The translations under genes were made by a program, and so were the position numbers. Below are positions 33,801 through 43,022 of a DNA stretch of 64,000 nucleotides, piece after piece (within the stretch, counting starts at the first letter, position 1; each line of letters opens with the position of its first letter). Origin of the DNA: Chrysoporthe austroafricana (Eukaryota > Ascomycota > Sordariomycetes > Diaporthales > Cryphonectriaceae); the NCBI GenBank assembly GCA_001051155.2, contig JYIP02000005.1:1054001-1118000 (forward strand), given 5' to 3'. Under the pieces are notes generated by a model. That model saw nothing but the letters and a program-made list of their open reading frames with translations. It did no database searches and was not told where the DNA came from.

Positions 33801-35845
33801 AATACGAACGGATCGTCCGCTGTCACGGGGCTTTCGCTGCCTCTGTCCCTGTTGTTCCGCGTCATTTCTTTCTCATAGACCACAAGAGCCTCGACGAAGG
33901 CTGTATTGCTAGAGAACCTAGGCGCGGCGGCTTGGAGTAGAGGGCTCAATGAGTTATACACAGACCCGGCTGCTTTGCTCATCCCCAGGTAGGCAAGAAA
34001 TCCTTGCGTGACAATGAATCGGGTCTCCTCGGTATCGAGTGATGAAGACGGCCGTAATGCGAGTTTTAGCTTCTTAAGCAACAACTCTGCGATTCTAGCA
34101 TTGGCAGATGGATGAATCTTGGTCGACTCAAGCACTCGAAGAGTTGCAGCATACTTTGGCAAGCACCGTTCTCTCCAAACATCCGCATTCTTGCCATGAG
34201 ATCCTTGCTCCGGAAACGACGTGTTTCCCAGCTCTTCGAACTTGCTGACGATCTGATCTTGCCATGACTGTGGCAAAGAGCAGCCCTCCTTCTGGTCGCC
34301 TGGAGGTAGCGCGCCGCATTTGACCAATCTCGGGAGAAGCACGCAAAGAAGGTCTTCGTTCCCGTCTTGTGACCAGTGCGCTGCGATGAACTTCTGAAAA
34401 GGCTTTTGGAATAGACTGCGGAACCTGGCTGCGTTCACCTCGGCGATATAAGCACAGAACGGGATGTACCATCTCATGAGTGGCTCTCCAGTCATGATCT
34501 TATTGAACTCGTTGAGAGAGGGAATAAGCGCATCCATTGGCGCTTGGTTCCAGCAGATAGCTGCATTGGCCACCACGCTTTCCCATATTAATGAGCCCGC
34601 CAGTCCGGAGATATCCTGGCCTCGTCTCGAGAGCACTTCGAGAGTTCTGATCAAGACCTTCATGAGAGTGGCCCAATCACTCACCCGAGAACCATCGCGC
34701 ACGCCTGCCAGTATCCCGAAAAGTCGGAGAAATAGTGTGAGGCGATATGGATTCTCCTGAATTTCTGGACCATCGAGGGTTTTGGACATGAGGTCGAGAA
34801 TATGGTCGATGAGGGTCTTGAATGATTCGGCAGTCGAATGGTGGACGATGTTGGTAAGCACGCCGCAACAGACAGAGGTCCAGAATAAGGAACTGCTAGG
34901 CTGGAGCTCGTCTGCCGAAACGGCTTTGAGAAGCGTCTCAAAAATATAGGGTGCTGTAGAATGCAGTGTGGTACCGGCGCTCTTCATGCCTTCGGAAAAC
35001 ATCGTCATCACTCCCTCCCGGTACATCTCGAAATGCTTAGACTTGAAAGCTGCTTCGAGTTCATAATCGGCGACATCGTATTCGGCACCCTGGTCCTTCC
35101 TTGCCAGTGACCTTGCCAAATCTTTCATATCATCCCTCACGTGTTCGACGATCCGGGGCAGTGCGATCTCACGGTGTGACGGTGCGGCAGCCTTTTTTAT
35201 CAAAAAGCTCATTGCCTCCGCAGCGAACCTGTTGATGTGGTGCGGATGCTTTGTCTTTCCCAGCAGGCCCGACAGCATGTCGTATGTGGGCCGCAAGTCC
35301 GGAACCAGCAGTCTCGAGAGATACTTGAACAACCATGCCAGCGCTGCAAATGTCCACTCGATCACATCCACATCCTGCGGCTTGCGGGCAATGGCCACAA
35401 GCAGTTCCAAGCTTCTCTGGTAGTATTTTTCAAACCTCAGACCGAGATCATGCGCGAAGGCCGTCAAGAGATCTAAGAGCGGCTCGAGCGCCTCCTTCTC
35501 CTGGGCGCTGATGTATGTGGCGAGGAGGTCCATGATCTTGTCCTGGAAGAGGACGATCTGTGGAAGGGTCTCGCACAGGGGGAGGGCCTCCCGCTTGAAG
35601 TTTGTGAAGTGCTTGGATATGTTGAGGTCTGCCCATTTTGTAACGCCGTTTCGGAAGTAGGAGGTGGTCGCGGAGAGGTCTTCCTCGTCAAGGTCGTGTC
35701 GGCGCACTTTGCGCAGAGGATCGAGGGAGTTGAGCTTGGAGATCTTGGTAGAGAAGGATTCCCATCTGTGGTTCTTCTGATGTGGTGTTGTGTTTTTGGA
35801 TTTCCGGACCTTTGAGATCCTTCCTGAAGCAACGGTGACTGGCAT
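27875..35845 (-). CDS. utp20: Utp20, U3 snoRNP / small-subunit processome component
   Basis: One uninterrupted frame of 2,656 codons, the largest gene here, with no intron. The start at 35845 gives MPVTVASGRISKVRKSKN, matching Utp20 N-termini; frame extension further upstream has no ATG. The next block, NHRWESFSTKISKLNSLDPL then RRHDLDEEDLSATTSYFRNG, is diagnostic of this family. The bulk is alpha-solenoid made of HEAT/ARM-like helices. Near the C-terminus is an acidic patch (EDDSDASDEEGDGEDD), and the protein ends in a Lys/Arg-rich tail suited to nucleolar localisation. Utp20 is needed for 18S pre-rRNA processing in the nucleolus. It is transcribed divergently from an RNA-processing gene 330 bp away. 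Confidence 0.95.
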   Translation of the reverse strand: MPVTVASGRISKVRKSKNTTPHQKNHRWESFSTKISKLNSLDPLRKVRRHDLDEEDLSATTSYFRNGVTKWADLNISKHFTNFKREALPLCETLPQIVLFQDKIMDLLATYISAQEKEALEPLLDLLTAFAHDLGLRFEKYYQRSLELLVAIARKPQDVDVIEWTFAALAWLFKYLSRLLVPDLRPTYDMLSGLLGKTKHPHHINRFAAEAMSFLIKKAAAPSHREIALPRIVEHVRDDMKDLARSLARKDQGAEYDVADYELEAAFKSKHFEMYREGVMTMFSEGMKSAGTTLHSTAPYIFETLLKAVSADELQPSSSLFWTSVCCGVLTNIVHHSTAESFKTLIDHILDLMSKTLDGPEIQENPYRLTLFLRLFGILAGVRDGSRVSDWATLMKVLIRTLEVLSRRGQDISGLAGSLIWESVVANAAICWNQAPMDALIPSLNEFNKIMTGEPLMRWYIPFCAYIAEVNAARFRSLFQKPFQKFIAAHWSQDGNEDLLCVLLPRLVKCGALPPGDQKEGCSLPQSWQDQIVSKFEELGNTSFPEQGSHGKNADVWRERCLPKYAATLRVLESTKIHPSANARIAELLLKKLKLALRPSSSLDTEETRFIVTQGFLAYLGMSKAAGSVYNSLSPLLQAAAPRFSSNTAFVEALVVYEKEMTRNNRDRGSESPVTADDPFVLSLINNLASSSRPLRLASLRMFEVLPFTPDQDSCLSTMIMVEQLPLDHQSPRAIAVHLRRLAQAYEHLDEKSWLRQAIPAYLYGMLTISLAPVWDEAVEALKQIAQAKSAGDFIFNRAFEWLRIPSPRWTPPQLRPNESRSYAGSNFECVNLLELQEQAHKIGETIEEPSSVLLNEFEQQQDVVPSHVANARGKALKVLSAIPALAEKRSRKIVPFLLSLDDIQSASLADEDEDQMLPEDDFWSLPDRKALLGIFAQFGNPKVLYKSQEVYDTLLSLLANRDIEVQKVALKAVLTWKQEGIKPYKENLEFLLDESRFKNELTVFLQGENTIQPQHRAELMPVLLRVLYGRATSKKGAASGRNGLHATRLAIIRNLSVQDIGGFLDIAYGNLKGMRIVDASGLKQDVFQEEKVTPRKQVGFLNMIQSIINELGTSVEKYMDDLVNAVLYCLFSASRNLRHAEQLDEEEDDGSVDDEKTSNASLFKVARTTALKCLCALIKNNQNFDWAPYQSSIVAEIVSPVVSLPSEEMAQGISWTWRLLETWSLLPRTASILAIDDNVMPKIADCVGFEKSKTDVRIFALGIIKNLVKLAQIPETGSEFDGLVKAELLDPNADKILSEIGAYLRARQEIENRVLEACVETVVELSRVVDGSQNARNLVDISTHLLNQPARRVSPKVKGSLLLVLEHYITLDDIQNDLTLKDSVYKTLASLFSFFKDKRNRESLSKVLSAYSTREPAVEEVARLCVDLNSYVEERLDEPDYDRRLTAFNAVSQRQTPLTINQWMPLLHNMVFFLNQDEEFGILSSNSVDCLCKFANAAADAWAEESQAAYLDILGEVIMPAIHTGVREPSETVRRETIRLLGHLVAKLGEWAPVADLVILAPTADEDSSKAFFANILTPSVSKQLQAVQTLSSVNERVELSSKNISHIFLPLLEHFIWGCAGSDDHGLGAQAAATIASLAGSLEWSQYRAVLRRYISYLASKPELHKQVIRLLDKAVESLVSAVDVANETPMEIDNAADAAVSKRRLARTLPAQEKMADEFTAYFTPPLLEHLHDKDEETVSARVPVAVILVKLLRLLPDYLLSQQLPSVLTDICHILRSKAWESREMSRTTLAKIACILGAPSFGFILKELRGALKSGTQLHVLSYTMHTLLLAVIPEFQQGDLDYCLESMVAVIMDDVFGVAGQEKDAEGYVSKMKEVKSSKSQDSMELIASTASIAQLVELVKPLQALLLEKLDLRMARKIDELLNRIASGLQKNPASESRDTMVFCYEVVQEVYNSRKPRAEAKIDPRLKRYLVQRGAKREDRGAASKHTHKLMRFAIDILRSVLRKHEKLRTASNISGFLPILGDAIVAGEEEVKIAAFKLLTVLVRVPSKTHELNDLYKVASKDAIKCVAQSISTTTDLSQTALKLLAVILRERREVVVKDAAIDTLLGRLKDDLTEPLYRHVTFNFLRSVLDRKIETAVVYDTLDYVGTVMITNDDKDTRDLARGAFFQFLREYPQKKSRWAKQIEFILANLKYSREGGRLSVMEIVHLLLMKSADDFVKEIAATCFFPLVLLLGNDDSERCKLAAGELIKEIFRKADIDRLHEFLARLRSWVEQDGNLAVLKLAFQIFGYYFEAREPNEKDKKDLKLLIGKITNVLDDEDKAEWGLVNTALNLMHTLVDQHPARLLSKDTTGLWIGVFGCMSHEHPVVKLNAVKLLSRYLADFAGNASGATKGQPVTGSHGQKLDQDQIAQVIRLLLGALRGLEVDEALAQESIQILVFLSHFLDTAPVEDDSDASDEEGDGEDDFFKEIDGEDAQDTQPANMSMRYVFSRLAAIIRREVPPRAPALVSKLAAIEALGALTTQSDAAILTASARTILQPLRNLTDASIPAPFSTDQVFKTRYETLKTKAQEIMDALQTKLGTAEYTKHLLAVGEDIRERRMARSSKRKVEAVTAPEKWGREKKRKMDRKKDRRKERGMEHRNARRGY

Positions 35846-36175
35846 CTTGGCTGCGTTGACGCGGTCGTCGCCGGATGCACACCTCAACTCGGGCCTTCAG
35901 ATGCTGATGAGAAATTATTCTATAGTCGAGTTGACGACGACGCTGAACTTTCTCGGGTCGAGGAGCCTGGAATTTTTTGGCAGGGATTAGGGGTGCATGT
36001 GGGGTCTCACCGCGAAGAGGCGCTAAGATAACCTTGATAAGAAAGTACTGAGGTACCTAGCGCGCCTTGCCTCTGACGTCCAAACTCGTACTATTTCTCT
36101 CTCGCCCTTCTCTCCCAAACATCAACAACCTCGCCCCTCCTCTATCTCGGTGGTCTGCTGGGAAGATAGGTCAGG
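35846..36175. promoter_or_regulatory. Short divergent promoter between utp20 and the CwfJ-domain gene
   Basis: Only 330 bases separate two divergent starts, so the two genes must share or abut promoter elements. No clear TATA box is visible. Pairing of a ribosome-biogenesis gene with an RNA-processing gene could allow coordinated control, which is inference. Confidence 0.5.
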
Positions 36176-37929
36176 ATGTCAGCTCCGAAGATGTTGGTGT
36201 TTCCTCTCGAAAATCCCCTCCTGCCCCTTCCAGTTCTTCTCTGGATCTGATGTTTCGCTCTCCCATCTGACAAGTGCACTACAGATTCGTCTTTGGAAGC
36301 GTCAATGGTCAGCTTCAGTCGGCCTTCAGCAAGCTTACAGCCCTCCACTCGAAGAACAACTTTTCCTTCGCGATCGTGGTAGGAAATCTATTTGGGCCCG
36401 AAGACGACGACTCCGTCACCGACCTGATCTCGGGCAAGATCGAAGTTCCCGTTACAACATACTTCACTGTCGGGACGCACCCTCTGCCCCAACGAATCGT
36501 CGAGAAGGTCACCAGTGATGATGGCGAGATCTGCCCGAACCTTCACTATATAAACAAACGGAGCGTCACCAAGACCTCAGAGGGGGTGCGCATTGTGACG
36601 CTTGCCGGCATTCTGGATACAGAGATCGTGGGTGGCCAGTCCAAGGAGCAACACCTGCCTTTCCATACTGCCGACGATGCCAAGGCTCTGCGCGGTGCCA
36701 ACTCGGCTGACATCCTCCTGACCACCATGTGGCCGTCCTCTATCTGGAACGGATCCTCTATTGCGCTCCCTTTCGATCGCACCAGCGTGGTCACCAGCGA
36801 CCCGATTGCAGACCTCTGCGCTACGCTTAAGCCTCGTTACCACTTCTGTCCTTCTCCCGACGTCTTCATCTATGAGCGCGAGCCATTCTTCTATCCTCCA
36901 AAAGACCCATCTTCAGACCCTGAATTCACTAGGTTCATCTCGTTGGCACCCTTTGGCAACACGCAGAAAGCTAAGGCTATGTACGCCTTCTCGCTCACAT
37001 CTTCTCCGGGTCCGCTCCCCCAGGGCAGCACCGTTTCCCCCTTCCTTGCGCGAAGTGACCTGTCAAAGAAACGATCCGTTCCAGATGAAGAGGGTTTTTC
37101 ACGATTCGCCAACGGCCACCATGACGATCACCGACCTCATCGCCGCCGCAAGGGCAACCGTGGCCAGAGGCTTCCGCCACCGGGTCCGGACCAATGTTTC
37201 TTTTGTCTGGCTAGCGAAAACGCGGAGAACCATATGGTGTGCTCGATCGGTGACGACACCTACCTTGCTACTGCCAAGGGGCCTTTAACCACTACTAGCA
37301 CATTCAGCAACTATGGTCTCAATTGTCCCTCCCACATGATCATCGTCCCTCAGGAACACGTACCCTCCATCAGCCGCGCCGCAATGGGTCAGGAGGGAGC
37401 TGATCGAACATTTGCGGAGATGTCGCGCTTCCGTGAGGCTCTGCAGGCTACGGTGTCGAAGAAGTCGAAGCACAAGCTAGGCGGTGTCACGTGGGAGATC
37501 AACCGGATTGCTAACATTCACGCGCACTGGCAGTTTATGCCAGTTCCGGCCGACCTGATCACGAAGGGCTTGGTGGAAGCTGCATTCAAGGTGGAGGCGG
37601 AGAATCTCCGCTTGCCGGGTCTGATCGTCAAGGACTTTGGGATCAGCGACGAGGTGCCGGGAGATTACATACGGGTCTGGATATGGTATGAAGATGAGGG
37701 CGAGGGAGACGAGGACGGTGGCAAGATAGTCAGCAAGTGTTTGCTGATGCGATTCGACGAGAACGTCCGCTTTGACTTACAATACCCGCGGAAGGTCATG
37801 GCGAAGCTGTTGGATCTGGAGAAACGGACCATCTGGCAGGAATGCACACAAACGGCAGACGAGGAGACACAGGATACCACCAAGTTTCGAGAGGCGTTCC
37901 AGGAATGGGATTTCACGCTGATGGGTTAG
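36176..37929 (+). CDS. CwfJ/Cwf19-like RNA-processing protein (Drn1/CWF19L1)
   Basis: Two exons, a 17-nt exon 36176..36192 and 36285..37929, give 553 residues. The short exon ends MSAPK plus two bases; splicing at an unusual GTTGGT donor to a CTGAC/ACTACAG acceptor gives MSAPKIFVFGSVNGQLQSAF, the expected N-terminus of the metallophosphatase-like domain of this family. C-terminal CwfJ domain 1 begins with DQCFFCLASENAENHMVCS (near residue 309) and includes NCPSHMIIVPQEHVPS; the HIT-like motif HAHWQFMPVP is near residue 418. CwfJ domain 2 follows (RVWIWYEDEGEG...FDLQYPRKVMAKLL). In yeast and fission yeast these proteins associate with the lariat debranching enzyme and late spliceosome. The exact first-exon join is inferred from family similarity. 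Confidence 0.88.
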
Positions 37930-39094
37930 GAGCCATCACGTTCCACTTCGGAATCGACCCCCAATGACGTCGTTATGGCCGATGCTATGCCCATCGCTCC
38001 AGAGCAAGTCGCGACACAGAATGAGCATCCTAAGAGCGATCCACCGCTGGCGACTCCTTCCATTGCGCGGGCTCATCAGGCCTCCATCGACCCTGCCAGT
38101 CAACGCTCCGGAGACACTGTGTACCCTGTGCACGGTTTTCAGAGGCTTTTGCGCCGATATTCTATCCCAAACTGATTCCACCAAGCGCCGTTATCGAATA
38201 ATCTTAGAATATGGGAGTTAGGACGGCGCCGGGGGGAGAAAAGGGATATTCCTGGGCCTATATCTATTACCTTGGCGATGATACCCATATTTTCTTTTTT
38301 TTTGGGGGGGGGGGAGGTTGAAATAGTATGGATGGCCAGATAGACCACTATCTCCTCAAATAGCAAGCCATCTTTGAAAGCATTATTAACTCAAAAACAC
38401 ACGTGTTTCCGATATTGCGGCATCTTCTTTCAGATCATGCTCATGGGATAACCTCCTTCCCACGGGGAAGTCCAGTCCGTTCTATCGCATAAACTCGTTT
38501 CTTCCGTGCGATGAGCCTCGATATGCAACAGTCTTCCAGTCACCTTCGCATCGTACGTACAGTCGTGAAGATACCCTGCCTGTGAGTGACCTCTGGAATT
38601 ATGTCTCCTGGATGCCCATCTCTGTGTGTTCCCTTTGAATTGACCTCATGGCGTTCTTCTCTGAATTCTCTGCTATGGGCATTACTAGTTATTGGCTGAC
38701 AACTCTGCCGTAGTGACCGTTCTTCTCCTAGGATCCTACAACGTTGAGTTGTCTCATCATGGGAGGCTGCCGATTACCATAGATTTCCAGCGGGATCAGG
38801 AACTGGTTGCTTTTGGGTATCAATAATGCTCAGTAGATGAACAATAGCGAGGGACTTATTCAAGCGCTTGGACGGAGCAGCCAAGGCGACCATCAACATT
38901 GAACACAGCCACAAGATCAACACAGATGCTTCTCTCAAAAGCGACGTCCTAATTACCAAGTAGCCCGGTGCCTTGTACATATTTCTCTGGACCATATCCA
39001 CAAACGGAACAACCACGAGACTCTATCGCCTCCAGGACTCACACGACACACCACACATCCTATCCCGGCTTACAACCACCTTCACACCAGATCC
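37930..39094. other. Intergenic, no supportable gene
   Basis: About 1.2 kb following the CwfJ gene. It contains a T9-G11 homopolymer junction at 38295-38314, resembling the one at 1544-1562. No coding frame with recognisable features is present, although the region just upstream of 39095 could hold a first exon or promoter of the next small gene. Confidence 0.45.
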
Positions 39095-39523
39095 ATGATG
39101 GCAATGCTGTCAAACTACCGCCGCCGCTGGCCCCGCGAGTCCTGGACCGACAAGTCCTGCCTACCACACGGCATGGTCCGGATCGGCTATGATGCCGATA
39201 CACGGTACTATAGGTTCCGCGACACGGGAGATGGGAGCACCTGGCAGGGTTCGCCAGGCTGCCTGTACGGTGGACACATGACCAGGATATCTCCCGGTTC
39301 ACAACGCCTGTCTACGTCGATTCCGAGAAGCAGAGGATATCCGGAGTACGCAAGCGTGAGAACTCTAGACCGGCCTCTCCTCCGCCGCCGCCAGTGTGGT
39401 CTGACCGATCAGGGGAGAACAGAAGCCAGCATCCCAACACCTTGGATTCCGCGCGGTCACATGCTACCTCCAGCCCCCTTCGAACTAGTGAGCCTTTTCG
39501 AAGCTACCAAGCCCATGGTCTAG
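39095..39523 (+). CDS. Small conserved-looking fungal protein of unknown function
   Basis: A 142-codon frame starting with ATG. The central stretch, KSCLPHGMVRIGYDADTRYY then RFRDTGDGSTWQGSPGCLYG, resembles a module I associate with many ascomycete hypothetical proteins (YDADT...Y.FRD...W.G..G..YG). It has no signal peptide or membrane segment. The C-terminal 60 residues are Arg- and Pro-rich and less structured. Function unknown; it might be part of a longer spliced gene with an upstream exon, but I could not place one. The ORF stands alone in a gene-poor stretch, so it may also be a remnant. Confidence 0.55.
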   Translation: MMAMLSNYRRRWPRESWTDKSCLPHGMVRIGYDADTRYYRFRDTGDGSTWQGSPGCLYGGHMTRISPGSQRLSTSIPRSRGYPEYASVRTLDRPLLRRRQCGLTDQGRTEASIPTPWIPRGHMLPPAPFELVSLFEATKPMV

Positions 39524-42500
39524 AGGCTGCTGGAATATGTATATACTACACTGGATTATCGCAAAATGAGAGTCCTGTGCTAAGACCCGCATTCAGGTGG
39601 GGACAAAGGGGGCCAGCCTGCTCGGGTGGTCGACGACTCTTAAAAGGAATTCCGCGGATGACGAAACAGAGCCGTGGTGAATCGGCGACAGGAGACGGAC
39701 ACGTCTGCGAGCCCTCAAGGGGGACGAGAGGAGGTGTGTTCTGACGATTGGGAGGCCCGTTCTTCAGCATCATTCAGTATGGACATAGCTATTGCGAAGA
39801 TATATCGCCTCCAGAGGGTCTTATTATCTATTATTTGCGCTTTTGGAATGCCGATAGTGATAGTTTTGGCTTTAGGGAAAATACGTCGTTGTGCCAAATA
39901 ATGTCCTCACACATTTGCCATGGCCCAAGGACGTAGGGAGCCATAACAATTACGATCTTCGTCTCATCAGAAGCGGTGTTAAGGTGCTGTTAAGTGGGTT
40001 ACGAACAGGATGCAATCACAAGACGTGAACGCTAAGCAAGAAACCAGAGAATTCCGATCCCGATCATCTGGAAATATGCGAGTCTGGCAGCTGAGTCAAG
40101 GAATCAAGACCTCAACAAATGTATACAATCTCCTACAAAATCCACAGATCAGTCTATCGTCTCAGAAGTCCATGATATCCTCTACTTAGCACAAGAAGCT
40201 TAAGCAAAACTACAGCATGGCTGTCTGCTCCTATCTGAGGTTTCTGAGTAGTCGTTGCATTTCCCCCCCCCCCCCATAATATTTGAGAGCCTCAGTGGAT
40301 GTGAGTGCTCAAAAATGGTATAGAATCTACTCGCTTCCATCATGACGTGAGGCCCAGATTGCTTGAGTCTTGAGCTTGAGGCTCGTACTACGTGACCTAA
40401 AATGACTCGTATAACGCACCGATTGTGGACTTGTGCTCGACAGCTGTCATTATCTGGAGATGGGGAGTCGAAGGAGAACGCATGTATTCCGCATCAGCAC
40501 AGACTGAGCTACTGGCTTCTATGAATCAATTAACCAAGGCGACGATGAGTTCGCAACTACGGGCGGTAGAGCATGAATAAAGAGATATACAATACGGAAC
40601 AGGCCAGCGCGACTCTTCATAGTAGAGACGTTCGACCTTGCTGGTATCTGGGAGATTCCGCAGGGTTTCGGCCCCTATGAGGTATCAGGTCGAGGTCTTC
40701 TGGAAACCGGCCCTGCCTCCGCCCGTACTCTCCGACATCGCCCTCACGCCCCCAGCATCAGATAATGAACTGTTGCCCCAGGGGGCGTGCGCGGACGCCC
40801 GATTCGGAAAGTCCTTGTGTCTCCAAGGGATATTACGGTGGCGTACCAGCGGGCAAAAACTAAAACAAGCACGTACTGTGGCAACGCGGCGTGGCCGAGT
40901 AACCTTGATGAAGACGCGGAGCAGGTATGTGGCCGGGAATAGACATCAGTCCGCCGCTCCGCCACCCAGGCAGTCAGCCGAGAAGTGGCGGAACAAATAT
41001 ACGCTTCATTGTATCCTCGGCTGCTCCGAACCTCGCCGTCCGGACCTCTTGGCCCAGGTGGAATGCAGGCAAGTCATCCCGGATCCCACCAAGCGTGCAA
41101 GACTAACTAATATCTCCCCTACTCCCCGGCGCTCCGCCCGAGCAAGCAACGCGAACGCCGTCATACATAGGTCTTCAACATTCCACGCAGCCCTTCGAGG
41201 CGAAAATCTCCTCCGGACTCCGAACTTGCGGAATGTTGTTGATCCGGAAGGGCAGTAAAAGGGGGACCAAAAAAGAAGAAAAAGGCGCCAATACGCCACA
41301 TGGCCAAGGGTCTGAACTAAAAGACAAGTCTCCTGGTATCGCGTTCCACGAAGGGCCGGCAACGGCTCTCTGACATGCAGTGCATACATTCCACGAGGTT
41401 AGCCCGGCACCCGGATTCGAGGCCGGATACGGATGATGTTTCGTGATGTGTGAAACTCACCTATGAATTTGTACGATGGCAACGACAAGCAGCAACATGC
41501 GCGCGCCGGCCTCGTGGGGTGTGCAACCTGATCCGCCGGGTAACGACGTGCAAGACATCACGAGGCGATTTGTGTTCCACTGTGACCTGTTGACCGGGGC
41601 GGCATAAATACTCAAGCCGGTCGTGGCAATAGCACTTGAGCACTGACTTCCATTAGTTTTTTTCCTGGTCTTAGTGGCACAGCGAGAAGGTTGTCACAAG
41701 CATGTGAAGGCACACAAGCAGGCACAGATTTTGAAGAATTTGTTTAGAATCTCTTTGTCCTTGGTCTTTCCTCTAATCTCTGTCGTTTGTTACATAAAGG
41801 GCGGAAAGAGCCAGTGAAGGCCTCGCCCTTCTATTCAGACATGTAGGAGGATCAGACGAATGGGTTTCCGTCATTTGCCGCTGCCCCTGAGCCCTGAGTT
41901 TTCCCCGAACTCCCTCCCTTTGGAAGGTATAGTAGAAAAATTCAAAAGTTGCGCAATGCCTCAACGGCAAGCAAGCGGCAATTGTGCGGTAGCGGCAGCA
42001 GATAGATCGCTAGTATAGCAGGATCAGGGGAGACGTTCCTCTGTCCTGACTCCGTCGTCACAAAGCAGGTGAATCCAGAATTGACCAAACACATTTTGTC
42101 AGGTCATATCTTTCGCTGCTCGCAATCTCCCATCCATCCACCCCTCCTTCGAGAACTCATACCGCCGTGTCCGTGAAAGTCACGGGATCCACTCACGTTT
42201 GTAGTTCACAAGGACATCACTTCGCTGAGTGATAGCGTATGCGCCGGAGGCTAAGAAAAGACAGAAATTCTCGTGCGACGATGACATGTCGACGTCGAAT
42301 TTAAAAGGAAACTGCGATTGTCCCAGTATGTGACGAACCAGGAATGTGATTGAACAAGGTCAGCGTGCACGGGCTCCAGGGTCGCGTGCTTGTCGGAAGT
42401 TTGAAGAAGCGACATCGTAACGACCTGCTGATGACGAAGCAGATCTGCCGCAAAGAGAAGTGGAAGTCATAAGAATCGTGTCATGGACATGGCCTTCGGA

Positions 42501-43022
42501 GTGTGAAGTACGAGGCCTGTGGAAGATAAACAGAAATGTTGTTGCGTGAGGGTGGAATGACCAAATGCAATGAGCCATTTTGGCATCGGATCCAAGAAGC
42601 TCCAGTAAAATGCCACACGTTGATGCGATGCGATTCTATGCCAATGCGTTTGATGCCGGAAACAATGAGGACTAGTTTTCCTCGGGCAGTTAGGAGATGA
42701 GCCGCGACGGCTAATCGCAGCGAAGATCTGTCGAGTCCGCGAGGTGAGCTTGGGATATTGCAATTAAAGATGTAGAATGGAGTAGCGGTGGGTGAACATG
42801 GTCCAAGTTGCCTGGTTGAGGAAGATCCAGGACTGCTGTGTTTGCAGTGGGTATCAAAGGTGAGAACACTCGAGGTCCGGGTATGTGATCTAGTGCGGGA
42901 GGTTCACGGTTGGAATAAATGCCTGTGTGATCTGGCTGGGCTCGGCTCCCAGCAGAGAAACTGCAACGCTGACCCAGAGCTTGACAGACTCTGTCTGGCC
43001 AGTCACACAGGGGAGAGCGGTG
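39524..43022. other. Gene-poor 3.5 kb block
   Basis: All frames are short, overlap in several readings and begin or end arbitrarily. A C14 run lies at about 40263-40276. A plus-strand frame at about 40638-41258 lacks an ATG at its start and shows no domain. The composition is more AT-rich than the coding parts. I cannot tell whether it is old transposon debris. Confidence 0.4.

Noticed and set aside
40638..41258. 206-codon plus-strand frame
   Set aside because: The first codon is not ATG, composition is arginine-rich and no homology is recognised.
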